A stretch of DNA of 64,000 nucleotides from Byssothecium circinans. Lineage: Eukaryota > Ascomycota > Dothideomycetes > Pleosporales > Massarinaceae. The notes under the pieces are model-generated. The model was not told the DNA's origin. It searched no databases and saw only the letters and a list, made by a program, of their open reading frames with translations. The stretch spans positions 276,016 through 340,015 of the forward strand of contig ML977007.1 in the NCBI GenBank assembly GCA_010015675.1, written 5' to 3'. The position numbers and the translations under genes were made by a program. Shown here one piece after another: positions 35,251 to 46,600 of this stretch. The first letter of the stretch is position 1. Every line of letters begins with the position of its first letter.

Positions 35251-38200
35251 TCACACTCTCATTTCTACCTTCCTGGGGAATTTCTCCACAGGTGTGCTTC
35301 ACACACGCCACAAGAGCGAGTAGAGGGCTTGCAGAGTATGCTCTCCCATACACTTGAGTGTGTGTGACTTTGATGGACATCAGGGACAGCTGGACGTGTT
35401 TGGAAGAGGATGTAGGGTAGTAGAGCGTTGGAAAATCGTTCTCTCATTTGAGAGCGGGAGGACTGATTCTGGTCGGTGTGACAGTCTTGCGTCGTCACAG
35501 AGTAGACATGGAGCTTTCCTTCGCTGTTTTTGGACACAGGGGATTGGTCTGCCATTTGAGGACCTCAAACTTCTTTTGTTTTATTTACTGCGTGAGGAGA
35601 AGAGGATGAGGTATAGTAGGAAGGGAGGAGTGGAAGGACGAAGAATCTCTCATAAGATCTCGCACGGGATCCTTTGGCTTATCGTTGTTGGAGAAGAGGG
35701 AGGGAAGAATGCAGTGAAAACTGAGACTTCCCCAGTGCTCCTCTCATCGAGTGCGCTCGGACCGATTTTCAAGAACATAGTGTTTTCGCAGAATTTAGGG
35801 TTGAATATCGATTATATCGTTTGCTAATTTGAGTTTATCCTTATAAGACTGGAGACTGGATGGAGGGAAATATGCAGTGAAGACTGCCTGGCTTGATCTC
35901 TCATGACCACGTGCTAGTTTTATTTTGAAAGCCACGGGGTGTTAATCGCAAGGATTGTCGCCCAACATCAGGGTTTCGTAATTGTCTTTGATTAGAGTTT
36001 TGAGAGGTTTTGAGTGTATTGAACCGGGAACTGGAGACAGACATTTTAGATGATTATAGCCCCTTTTCTGGAACCTTTGTGGATGATATTGCAGTTGTTT
36101 CGGGTTCTCATAATTTTTGTCCTCCTACTGTTTGGTAGAGAGGAAGCCTGGTCATGGAGTGGAGGTTATCGTATTGCGAGTGGTGGAGGCAATATTTTAG
36201 AACTTTGTTGCTACTGCGAGAGCGAACATGTACCAATTTGGTGGGGCTTTTTTGAGTAATTGTTAAGGTGTGTACTTTAAGAAAGCTGAAAGGGAGGTTC
36301 GTAAGAGGCGACACTGCATGATATTTTCGCCTTGTTTGTCTGTAACTGAGAACTTCTCTCATAGTTCTCTTCTACAAAGAGTTCTGGAAAAACATTCAGT
36401 GGTCCTCAGAGCACCTTTTATGCATCATTCATTCTTGTCGTTGGGTAAGATAGAAGTGCCGAGTTCGGCACACAATAGTATTTCTCTTCTTGCATCGCTT
36501 TCGCATGGCTAATGCAGGGTAGGTATTTGGTATATCCCGGGTTCTGCCACCGAAGACGGCCATGCGCCGGGCGGATCTGGAATTTTCGTTATATTGCGGA
36601 ATCAGGTTATTGATCATACGTAGAGAGACGGTACTTGATCATTCATTTAGTAGATAGGAGCCGTAAGACATGCCTATTCTGGTCACCACTTTGGCGTATC
36701 TTTTAAAACTTTTTGATTTCGATGCCACACATGTGGTCGCTCACCTTTGGAATTTGCATATCAGACTTGACATCGTTCCTTTTGCCCTAGTGGAAAGTAG
36801 AGACTGGGCAAAGGGCTGTCACTCTCATTATCACTGGAGACACTCGTTTTGGTACATCGTTTTCCCCGACTGCGCGAAAAAAAATTAGCGTTGATGATTC
36901 CTCCGACAATCATTGTACTCTCTCTCCAAATGTCTTTTTGGTCTGGACCCCAGTACCGTACCCATGCAACAGCATCTTTCATCTTTTTGGCCATGGTAGA
37001 CCTGGTTGAAAGGGTAAAGAATATCTGTAGTAGTGCTGGTTAATCACCCACACATTTAAGTGGTATAAACGTTCTCTGCGTTGGTGTTTACTAATCGCTT
37101 TTGATGGTTCTTTCTGACTTGACTTGAAGGCAGAAACAGAGAAGCGTTGAACTTGTTAGGGTCTGTATACTCATGCAAGCTTTTAGAACGTGTTTTAGTG
37201 GACCGAGGAATGTCAAAGATCTTGGTTGCACTTTTCCACATTTTTGAATGGGATGACTGTGAAACGAGGGTGCGGCGTACAAATATGACGTCTGAACACG
37301 TTCACAACGGACATAAAACTCTATCCAAAGTAGATACATGGAACCACTTGTGGTGAGATCCCAGATTCCGCTCAGGAGCATCCTCACCGAGATCGCTTTC
37401 CAACATTCCATCATCATGTCGAAGTTTTGGATTTTGGAACTTCTCCTGCTTCTCAACTTGAACATATGAGGATCTGCGTTTTAGTCTAGTTTTATAACCC
37501 AGAGAGACCGTGGAATGTGGCTCATTTTGTTTTAGAAAAAGCCACTTACATTAGTGGTAGGGATGTCGACGAGAGGAGTGAAGTAGCGGCTAGCTAAATA
37601 GCTAAATAGAGGACTGCTGTTCGACTTCCCCCGCTGCTTAACACGTCTCCAATAGCTCACAATCTTTTCGGCGCTCCATTGAGAACAGAACACCTACACT
37701 GCCTTCGAGAACATGGTCAACTACACCAGCCCGCCCCTCCGCATGAGCCACGCCCGACAATATAATCACGAGCAGCCTTGGTCGATCATTGATTGCTACA
37801 GCGTTGCGCAAATGTAACTCGTCTTGGAAGGGTGTCTCTTAGCTGGTGGGAAGAGATATTTCCAGAGACCTTCGGCATCACGCCGATCATACATAAGATG
37901 AAACACGTCGAAGGCGGATATTATGGATTCGGAATATGGTCTCCTGACCTGTGGTCATAATCGAGGCGTCCAAAATATCTTTGTCCACCACGCCTTCGAA
38001 AGGGGATACATAAAGTCTCTGGAGTGCATCAAGCTGATAGGAAGTCAGTTCAAGGAACTGATGGTATTCGTCCTTCTCCCATCGTTCAGTTCAAGGCTGG
38101 GATATGGATTTGACACAAGTCTTTATGAGAAAAACGGGCGCTTGCATCGCCGAATGGGTTTTTAATCTTGGGGGTATTCGTCTACGGAATCGGATTTGAG

Positions 38201-38378
38201 CGCAGCAGAGCGAAAGAAGCGAATTTTTGGAGACTCCGCTATCCAAGTGGCTTTTGCCACTGGCGTTCTTGTCATGACAGAATATGAAAAAGGGAGAATA
38301 ATGAAAGATCATTCGAGACAGTATAGAGGTACCAAGGTGCATTAAGGTGACTCAGGCGTCAAGGCTCGATACGGAAGC
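35251..38378. other. Gene-poor stretch with scattered TTTTAG-box units
   Basis: No complete gene. Several CAT ... (G)CTTTTAG pairs resembling those of the 43.7-48.8 kb family occur, for example around 37174-37186 and 37460-37475. A TATAC / CT-rich / CTCACGCAG arrangement on the minus strand lies near 35550-35620. At about 37825-37950 an open stretch reads LSWWEEIFPETFGITPIIHK on the plus strand and ends after WSPDLWS, a possible gene remnant. Confidence 0.4.
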
Positions 38379-38518
38379 TGTTAGTCAGTGGAGACCCGAG
38401 AGCAGCATGAGAAAGTGATGTATTGTGTGTCGAGTTGAGGCGCTCGGAAGGAGCCGACGCTAGGCCAGGAGGAGAGAGCTGAACCGTCCGGAACGGTACG
38501 GTTCTGTTCAGCCTACCA
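38379..38518 (+). mobile_element. Solo LTR, copy 3, degenerate (140 bp)
   Basis: Diverged relative of the 157-bp LTR. TGTTAGTCAGTGGAGACCCG corresponds to TGTTGGACAGTAGAGACCCG, and the GAACCGTCCGGAACGGTAC part is retained. It is shorter by internal deletions, including the CTATATAGG promoter-like part. Flanks GAAGC (38374-38378) and GAAGT (38519-38523) are a 4-of-5 match, a worn target duplication. Confidence 0.75.
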
Positions 38519-39057
38519 GAAGTGGTGGAGACTAGTCCAGATGAGGGTACTAAGAGGGATGGTTTAGGACATGTCAGAACCGTTATAGTTTTACACATAC
38601 ACGCGAAATAGTCCAGGGGGAAGCACAGGCGCGTGGCGTTGGATCGACCACAGGAAGTTAGATCGTACCATGGTAAGCGCGGAGGAGCTTGAATCGGTTG
38701 CAAGGTGGCTGAAATATTTATCATCAAATGATGAGGATTGGGTAGGCAGGCAGGATCATTTCCTTGAATGCTGGAGACAACGTTAATTCGGTAGAGGGGC
38801 TAAGGGTGGAAAAGACATGTTGAAGGAAATCCGTTTGGCTCTCTTGTTAACTAAGAACAACAAGAAAAATGTATTAAATGAATCGTTAGGTCCTAAGGTG
38901 CTGCCCTGTATGCAGAAAAAATTCTCAACCTCATACGAACGCCGAAGCGGATCGTGACCATAGCAGATCATGGTATATGTCAATCCAGCATTTCGCCACC
39001 AACTCCATCAACACCAGCGAATGCCATGTTCTCCTATAACTTCAAATCCATCACTTC
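38519..39057. other. Gene-free stretch
   Basis: Between the degenerate LTR and the acyltransferase 3' end. No reading frame with recognisable content. Confidence 0.5.
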
Positions 39058-40434
39058 TCAATCTTCGATCGAAACTTGCTTCATCGCATTGACCAGAGCC
39101 ACCTCCAAAAGCGAGTCCTTCATTGCCTCGACGAAGTCGGAAATGTACTCGTCGTCCCAGAAGCTCTCATTGTATGAGATGCTGAATACGCCCTCACCCT
39201 CGAAAATCCATGTGTGTACCATCATCTTCTTGGTCAGTGTTTCCACACCCAGCCAGAAGTCCTTTACTTCTACTATACCATCGATCTTTTTTACGAGCAG
39301 CTTGTTTTCGACCACTCCGAGGGACGATAACCGTGGCTGGAGCTCTCCGGCAGCCTCACTTCCGAAAGGTTCCCGGCCATTCGGATACTGCCAAGCCGCG
39401 AGTTTCTCGAGATAGCACGCAGTCGATTTCACGTATGGTTCATACCCCGCTTGATATACTGGGCCCAGCTGAGCGTGATGCTCCCTCAACTTCGACGATG
39501 GGGTTACGACGACTTCGGTATTGATAACACTGGTCGACACGATCGGCGCGTTTTTCGTCCGGCTCTTGTCGGGGATGAGATGTCGTAGGTCGCTGTGGAA
39601 AGATGCTATGTAGCTCATTTTCTGAGCCGGTGGTGAGAGTCTTGTGCACGCAGTGATGACGGCAGCTTGCAGAGTGTCCATGATACCCCACCCCTCCGAT
39701 GCCATGCCGGCGCCCAGAGCGCGCATCTCTCCCTTGGTGTATTTAAACATGCGGCGCTTAGTGGCTCCGGGAAGGCGCGTCCGCACGCTGGGCGTGAGTC
39801 CAATAAGGGGGTAGCGTGGCTTCAGTGTCGCCAAGCGCGCCTCGGCGAATTTTTGAATTTCCGGCGTATATTCGTACGGGATGTCGAGCTCCTCGTCGAC
39901 CGTGGGCGAGAGGTTTTTAGCACACTCACCCCAGCGCAGATCCGGGGCCGTATTCGCGAGTGATCTGACCAGCAAGTCGAGGCAGAAGACGGCACCGCGG
40001 GCATCCAACCGGTAATGTGGCGATCGCATCATGACTTCTGAGGTGCGGCGGAAATAATAGCACATCATCTGCTCGTTGCGCGGAATGTGGCCAAAGACGT
40101 CGTCCACTGTCAAATCATCCTCCACCACGAACGTTGCTGACACCCACAACGCCACTTGTTCTGGGGTTCCGGTCCGGTAGATGTACTGGCCATTGTAGGG
40201 AAACGCAGCAACCTCGGGGTAGTTCCATCGCACTTGTTTCCATGCGTTCTTGAGCGCTTCGACGGGATCTCCGAGCTGAGGGTCGAACTCGAGTTTCGTG
40301 ACGGCCGTCTTGACCCAGTTGTCCCGGTCAAGGGCCTTCTCCACGTTTCGGTTTATAAGGTTGAACTTCTCCAGCGAGCTCAGGGGTCGTTCCCAGCGTC
40401 CTGGTCGCGTCTCTTTCCATGTAGCATGCACCAT
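39058..40434 (-). CDS. CAT/condensation-fold acyltransferase (Tri3-like)
   Basis: A single exon of 458 aa from the ATG at 40434 (MVHATWKETRPGRW), which has a good context (CACCATGG). The family transfers acyl groups from acyl-CoA to hydroxyls of secondary metabolites, as in trichothecene 15-O-acetyltransferase. Visible motifs are SPHYRLDARG, the HxxxD active-site motif with Ala where Gly is usual after Asp; ASFHSDLRHLIP, a DLRP-like block; and VKDFWLGVETL, the structural DFGWG-like motif. AFYDE is here ESFWDDEYI. It stands alone in a gene-poor stretch with no other biosynthetic gene nearby, so its product cannot be guessed. Confidence 0.85.
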   Translation of the reverse strand: MVHATWKETRPGRWERPLSSLEKFNLINRNVEKALDRDNWVKTAVTKLEFDPQLGDPVEALKNAWKQVRWNYPEVAAFPYNGQYIYRTGTPEQVALWVSATFVVEDDLTVDDVFGHIPRNEQMMCYYFRRTSEVMMRSPHYRLDARGAVFCLDLLVRSLANTAPDLRWGECAKNLSPTVDEELDIPYEYTPEIQKFAEARLATLKPRYPLIGLTPSVRTRLPGATKRRMFKYTKGEMRALGAGMASEGWGIMDTLQAAVITACTRLSPPAQKMSYIASFHSDLRHLIPDKSRTKNAPIVSTSVINTEVVVTPSSKLREHHAQLGPVYQAGYEPYVKSTACYLEKLAAWQYPNGREPFGSEAAGELQPRLSSLGVVENKLLVKKIDGIVEVKDFWLGVETLTKKMMVHTWIFEGEGVFSISYNESFWDDEYISDFVEAMKDSLLEVALVNAMKQVSIED

Positions 40435-43400
40435 GGTGATCGATTTGTTGCAAGAATATGTATCTTGCGGAGGAGGGGTGAAAGGGTTCAATTACCTGGG
40501 TCCCGGGGGCACATGGTCTATTTGAGAGACTAGCCGGTGAGGCAGGTCCGCAGTCCGCGCCACCGTTCTAAGCCGAAGCGCTTGTCAGGGTTACAATTGG
40601 CAAAGAGAACAGTGCCCAGTGTGTGCGGCGTGGGTTGCGCGCCTGAGCGGATACGGGTGCAACGTATCCTAGCTGCCTTCCATAGCACATCCCGGTTTCA
40701 TGTTAGCGAGAATTCTGACAAGTTATACAATCCTGCAGGGTCTGCAATGTGCATGTCGGTCATCTCCCCTAGATCAAGACGATGATTGGCGCGCTCTTTC
40801 AGCTGGCTTCAGTCGAAGTGAATGTGCTGGTGAAGGTTGTGCGGCACAGTCGCTGGCGTTCCCGTCACGGTCCTTCTCGACGGGATTAGTACCTTATTCG
40901 TACGAACACATATCCGTTAGGTACATGAAGCACTTGATTTCTTTGCGCCCAGGTGTGCCTTCAAAGTTCGGGGTTAGCGAGGTGGCGGTCATGTCGGCCT
41001 ATCAACTCCTAAGGCCCCGATCATGAAATTCACAACGGAAACGGGAGACGAAACGAGGCCTGCATACCCGGCTTAGTACTGTACGCCGCGAAGGCGCGTT
41101 TGTGGAAAGTATCGAAGCCTTTCCGCGACTTGGCGATTGTAGGCCGACGGCGAGAAGTTGAGGTGGAGCTGGCTTGCGCGAGTCAGCTTCCGATCAGCCA
41201 TCCAAGGATCGCAGTAGCCCCACCCATCTGTACCGGGGCTTAAGCCTTATACAAACATCAACTGTTCTCTCCCAGCGCTTCGTGCTTTCATCGAAACTTT
41301 GGCTGCCACGCCGCTGAAGAACTCGACCGTGTCCCAACACTGAACCATGCAGAACCAAAATGAAGATTGCATGCGAATTGAACTACCCACTCGTACCCCA
41401 CCTAACCTTCTTAACGACCTTCCGAACTCGTACAGCGTAAGAATTCGCCCCACTCCAGAAGCGCCATTTGGCCTCAGTGGCAGTACTTTGCCGCACGTCG
41501 ACATGAACTCACAGAGTTTTCGGATATTGTGAGCGAGCTGTTGCACATTCGAACTTCACCGCGGAGGGGTTCGCCTGCAGTATTCTGTTCGTTTGTGCAA
41601 ATGCGAAGTCACTGACCAGCAAGAGGATGCGATGGCCGTCTGGACCACCCCAATGCTTACGCGCGCCACGGTGCAGGTCGACCAACACCTCCTTGCAGAT
41701 GGGGCAGGATTATCAAGGCCAGTAGCTCATGCTTACGCGCGGTAGCGTGACAGTGCCACCTTTCATTCTATGTCGTTGTAGATGATGACTACGAGTTTAT
41801 AACCTGTCAGGCAAGTACAGAGAAACTTCAGAGATCCCCGTGGTTGTAGATCACTTTACCAGCGGTGGTACTTTACGCGCGAATGGCCGGCTTCATGGAA
41901 TCTTTCGACGCGCGACAGCTCCAGGCCCCCACACTGATCTGCACCATCATCAGCACACTGACCAAACCATCATAGGAACACGAGGGGTAAGCGAGAGGCC
42001 CAATGGGGCCTCTACACATCGGCACATCCAGCGAAATAATGCCTCCGAAACCCACGCAAAATTTCCCATCAACCGGCAGAATCTTATGATCCGTCTTCGG
42101 GGCGGCTGTCGCATTACCTGAGCATCTGTCTGCCGACGCAACCATATCACCGTCTTTTCGTACGAGAGGTTGATCGACATTGCTTACCGTACTCAAAGGA
42201 TCGGGCCCCCGGGTCCTGTAAGCAGGCGCAGTGCCGTGGACCGACATTTCCCATTCAACCTTGAGAACGAAAACGCCTACCTATAAATCGCACACATGCA
42301 TCCACTGCATCGCATTGTGCATGATGCCATGTTACGCCGCATGACGAGGTCGGCGAGGTTCTATCTGGAAATGCGCTTGATCGCTCATTCATTGGATTCC
42401 GCTGCAACCTTGGTTGCCTCAATCACTCTAATTGATTGACCACCAGCAAATTGACGCGCAACCATACAGCACAGGCACAGAGCGTATCTCCTTTCTATGA
42501 GGAGTGAGTACTCCGTACTCAAAGAGAAATTGTTTCCTTCGAATTGGGGTCTATGCTGCAACTGTCCACGCCATTGGGAGAGCGTACCACTGCGAGAGAA
42601 GAGAGGTGGCACACCGTTCAGCAATCCTCAACAGCCAACATCACTTTTATGTTGGTCAAAACATTAGCCGCGTAGGCCAATATCGAGAGATTGCCAGCAT
42701 GTCCATTGCGGGGTTGGACCGTGTTCTCGGTAACGTTCGGACTCCGCCTCTTCGCCGATGTTTCAAGAACGTTCGCGCGCAGCACGCATACCTGTGCTTT
42801 AACGCCTTAGAGAAAGACCCGCGGGTCGTAACCGCCATCATGTAGAACGGCTCGCTCACCTTTGGACGGAAAGGGAGTGCAGATTGCAAAAGTTATCGGT
42901 ATTCTTCCATCACGGTAGTGATCATCACCACCCCACCCCACTGCCTTCTCCGACGAGCTGCACTCGCTGCTCCGACTCAACACTTTTCATCGCCGCGCAT
43001 TTAATCTATCTTTCACCGTCACGTTCCATCTTCCTCACTATCCTTCACCTTCCACTTTAGCCAAAAGGAGCCTTGGAAGTCACTCATTGGTCGGTTTCCC
43101 TCTTTCCAGACTCCAATCAGAGCTCAACCCTCCAACACTCCAAAAGCCATCGGACGTTGCGTAACGAGTTTTAATGCCCTGTCGATGAAGAGAGGGAGCA
43201 GGTGTGTGAGAGGAAGTGTGTAGACGACGCAACAGTAGGATAGATATGCGTGAACACTGCATAACGAAGAAGACAGGCGGTGAAATGAACAATCATCGCC
43301 AAGTTCCAAGCGAATTTTGGCACTCGCCGTCACTGTGGACACTAAACAACACCCCCCATCAGGACCTGCAGCTCCTCGTCCGAGGCCGGGATTACGTCGT

Positions 43401-43640
43401 CCTGGCGCACTGGAGCTCATTGGAAACCCATTGTTTGCTTTTAGTCATATGTTGATATGGCAGACGATGAACTGTGAAAAACTGGATCAAGATCTGTCAT
43501 CGGAGTATAAATATCCAGATATTAATTCCATCTACTGTTAAGAATCCCCTCCTCAAGCTACAGCAAAATGCCTTAGTCTCATCAGCTACGAACTTCACCA
43601 CACTAATGATCATGATGGTATTCACCACCCACTCAAAGGT
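40435..43640. other. Gene-free stretch
   Basis: No supported gene. Frames of 75-125 codons occur on both strands but overlap each other and have no recognisable content. The first 200 bp should be the promoter of the acyltransferase gene. Confidence 0.5.
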
Positions 43641-46600
43641 AGAGTTTTTGATCCTCGTACGATAATTCAGGGGCCTCAACAAGAGTCCGTTTGTGGTTGA
43701 GAGTCTGGCGCATTTAGAGAAGCAACATATCTTGCTTGTTCCAACACACCACAGACCCCATGGGGTTTCGTAACCACCAGTTTTAGCGTTCTACAAAGGG
43801 CTTTGAGAGCTTGTAGAAACGAAAGACTTCAGAAGGGAAAGCAGTCTTTTATATCCGCCCTCTCCAATGACTGAACATCAAAATTGTGTTTGCGAATAAG
43901 GCCTTACGTGGCCACCCTCTCTCGACGAATTGTTAGTGATTATCAGTAGTTGTCGCAAACAAGCAACTACCTACCAGGCACTCTCATGCACTGTGATTGC
44001 TTCCATTAAACCTCCTGCACTGAGCCCATCGCCTCGCCGTGGTGGTGTGTTTAGTCACTCATGACGAGTCCGTCTTCCACAGAACACAACATTGCTAGGT
44101 ATCGGTAGTATTTCTAGACTTTCGCTCGGTAATTCCACCGCAAAGTGAAGTACACGGACAGAGAGTCTTGAATATATTTATAGACCGTCTTTGGGACACC
44201 ACTGTATTCTGCAGTGCTTTTTCTGTGCGCGAGCAAGGTCCATGGTGATGATGCCAACGCTGCAGCACCTAGAACTCAATCCAAACGGTCTCTTTCTTGT
44301 AAAAAAAATTATTCCCCGAAGTTGTTACGAGGAACTTTTCATGTAGTCATTAGATTTATGTTTCGATCAGAAAACTCCACCCACGTGGAATCCCCTGTAT
44401 TTTGCCCCTAGTCTTCGACGCGTCGGGCGGTCAGGACGGATTTTGATAGACGCCTTATCGTTTTCCCACAGGAAATAGTGCACATACTTCTTCCAGGCTG
44501 GCTTTTGTTCCCTCAACCAAAGTGAGAGAAGCCGTGTGAAGAAGAAAGCTTGGAACGCGTTGAGGAGCTTATAAAGTGCGCTCTATCACATGTCACCTGA
44601 CCAGTTCAAAAGCTGCCAGCTTGTATATAGTTAGAGTGATGTAGAACATCATCAGCTTCAAGGCTCACCACGGTTATCTTTCAAATTCTATGCAATGCTT
44701 GAACGAGCTTGAGAAAGATGAAACGTGAACTGACAGTAAATCTTTATCTAAAGATAGTAAAGGGATGATTTAGTTTATTATAGCAACCTTCTTAGAAGGG
44801 TATCGGTTTCAGCTGAGTTATGGCCCACGGATATGGTGTAGGGGAAACAAGCGGCACACGTTCAGTATATCACTTCATATACATCTCAACTACACATATT
44901 AGCTCAATCAGCTCATTCGTGTAGCTCGGCGAATATCATTGTCACCACTTCTCGCCCTCTTTATCATCGTATTCCGTCTACTCGTCCTTCGTCGGAAGCT
45001 AGCTTCTATTATTTAAATCTGTTAAGGTCCAAAGCACAAACAGAAAATCCACTCATGAATCCTTGCTTAGTAAGTTTTAGTATAACCACCAACAAGTCTG
45101 GTAACATGTGAAGAAAGGAACCTAGCGAGCAAAGGAAGGGGTTTATATACCCCAGCTCACTCACTTGGCGTCACGCCTACAGAACCGTAGGATGTGATAC
45201 AGTGATGTGCGTCATCATCGCGTTGCCTGTTCTCCTTGCCTTTAGCTTTCTAGACGAGCTTCCAAGAATTGAAAGCGTATGTGCACGCACAAGCACAAGT
45301 CCTCTCCATCCCATGCACGTACGTTTGCTTTTAGACTTTTAACTCCCAAAAGGGGAGAAGGCTCTGAAGTGAAGTGAAGTGAAGAAGATGTGAAGTTGAA
45401 TATTTGGTATTTATATACCTCAACTCTCATGCATGCTCCAAATTTTTTTTCCTCAAGGCGCCTTTTCTACCCCCTCGTCATGATGAACACGCAACGTTAT
45501 TGAAGACCATCATCATCGCCACCACCACCTCCCTTCCCTTTCCCACTAGCCTCCTTCGAAAACAACAACCCTCACTTTCGCTCGTAATAACAAAGGCCTC
45601 AAAAGCTAACTCCCCCATGGAGTTGATTGTACACTACTTTAGTCACTCATGAAGGGGTAGACAACGATTTTTATTCAGTCTGTGGTAGAAGATATCCAGG
45701 TGTGTGGAAAATAGAAAGAAGGAAGAGGAAGCGAAGGTGGTTTATATACACCATTTGGCGCCTTATTACATCTGCGACAAATGCTTTGAGCACAGGGGGG
45801 GCATAGGAGTGGTGATGATGAAGGCTATTACTATTCCCCGCCTCTTAGCTTCCAGTATTGAATAGCCTAGCTAACAAAAGCGCGCAGAATCCTCCCATAG
45901 ATGGTTGATAAAACCAATTTTATTTGAGATCCATCGAAGATTTGCCCAGGAACTTTTCGTCTTGGACGTAAAACTCTCTGCAGCTGTGTGAAGAAAGAGT
46001 AGGTGTGTAAAACGTTACGGCTTGTGTTGACCTTAGGACCAGTTACCTCCTCCTGAATCTGGACGAGGTCCAGACTGCTGCGGAGATGTGGGTACGGTGA
46101 TGATAACTCTTATAAAGTTATACCTACACATTTCATCAACTCAAAACTCCCCACGTGAACCAAAAAGTTTCCTTCACGACTACACTATGACGAAAAAAAC
46201 CTTTTTGCCAACACACTCCAAACTCACGCATGTTGCTGAATGAGGGCTGTTTTTAGTGTAATCTCCATATGAGATAGTAGATAAAGAAGGAAGATAGGTG
46301 AGAGAAACTGCTTGAATTTATACGCCGTGTGCGACCTAACTGACAACGTAATCAGACTCGTGTGAAGCTAGATATTAGTAATAACCGCTACAAAATTGGC
46401 CTTCGTCGTCCTCTATCCAAGTTCTTTAACTGGCGATAGCCGCAACTCTATATGAGGTACCGATGTATTATTCAACTTTTAATCTCAGCACAAATACTCC
46501 CTCCGTGTAGATCGTAGTGTGAAGAAACAAAATTCAAGGTGAGAGATGCAAAAGCTTTGCAAACCCTATCTCTACTCATACTATCTCATTTAACCACTGA

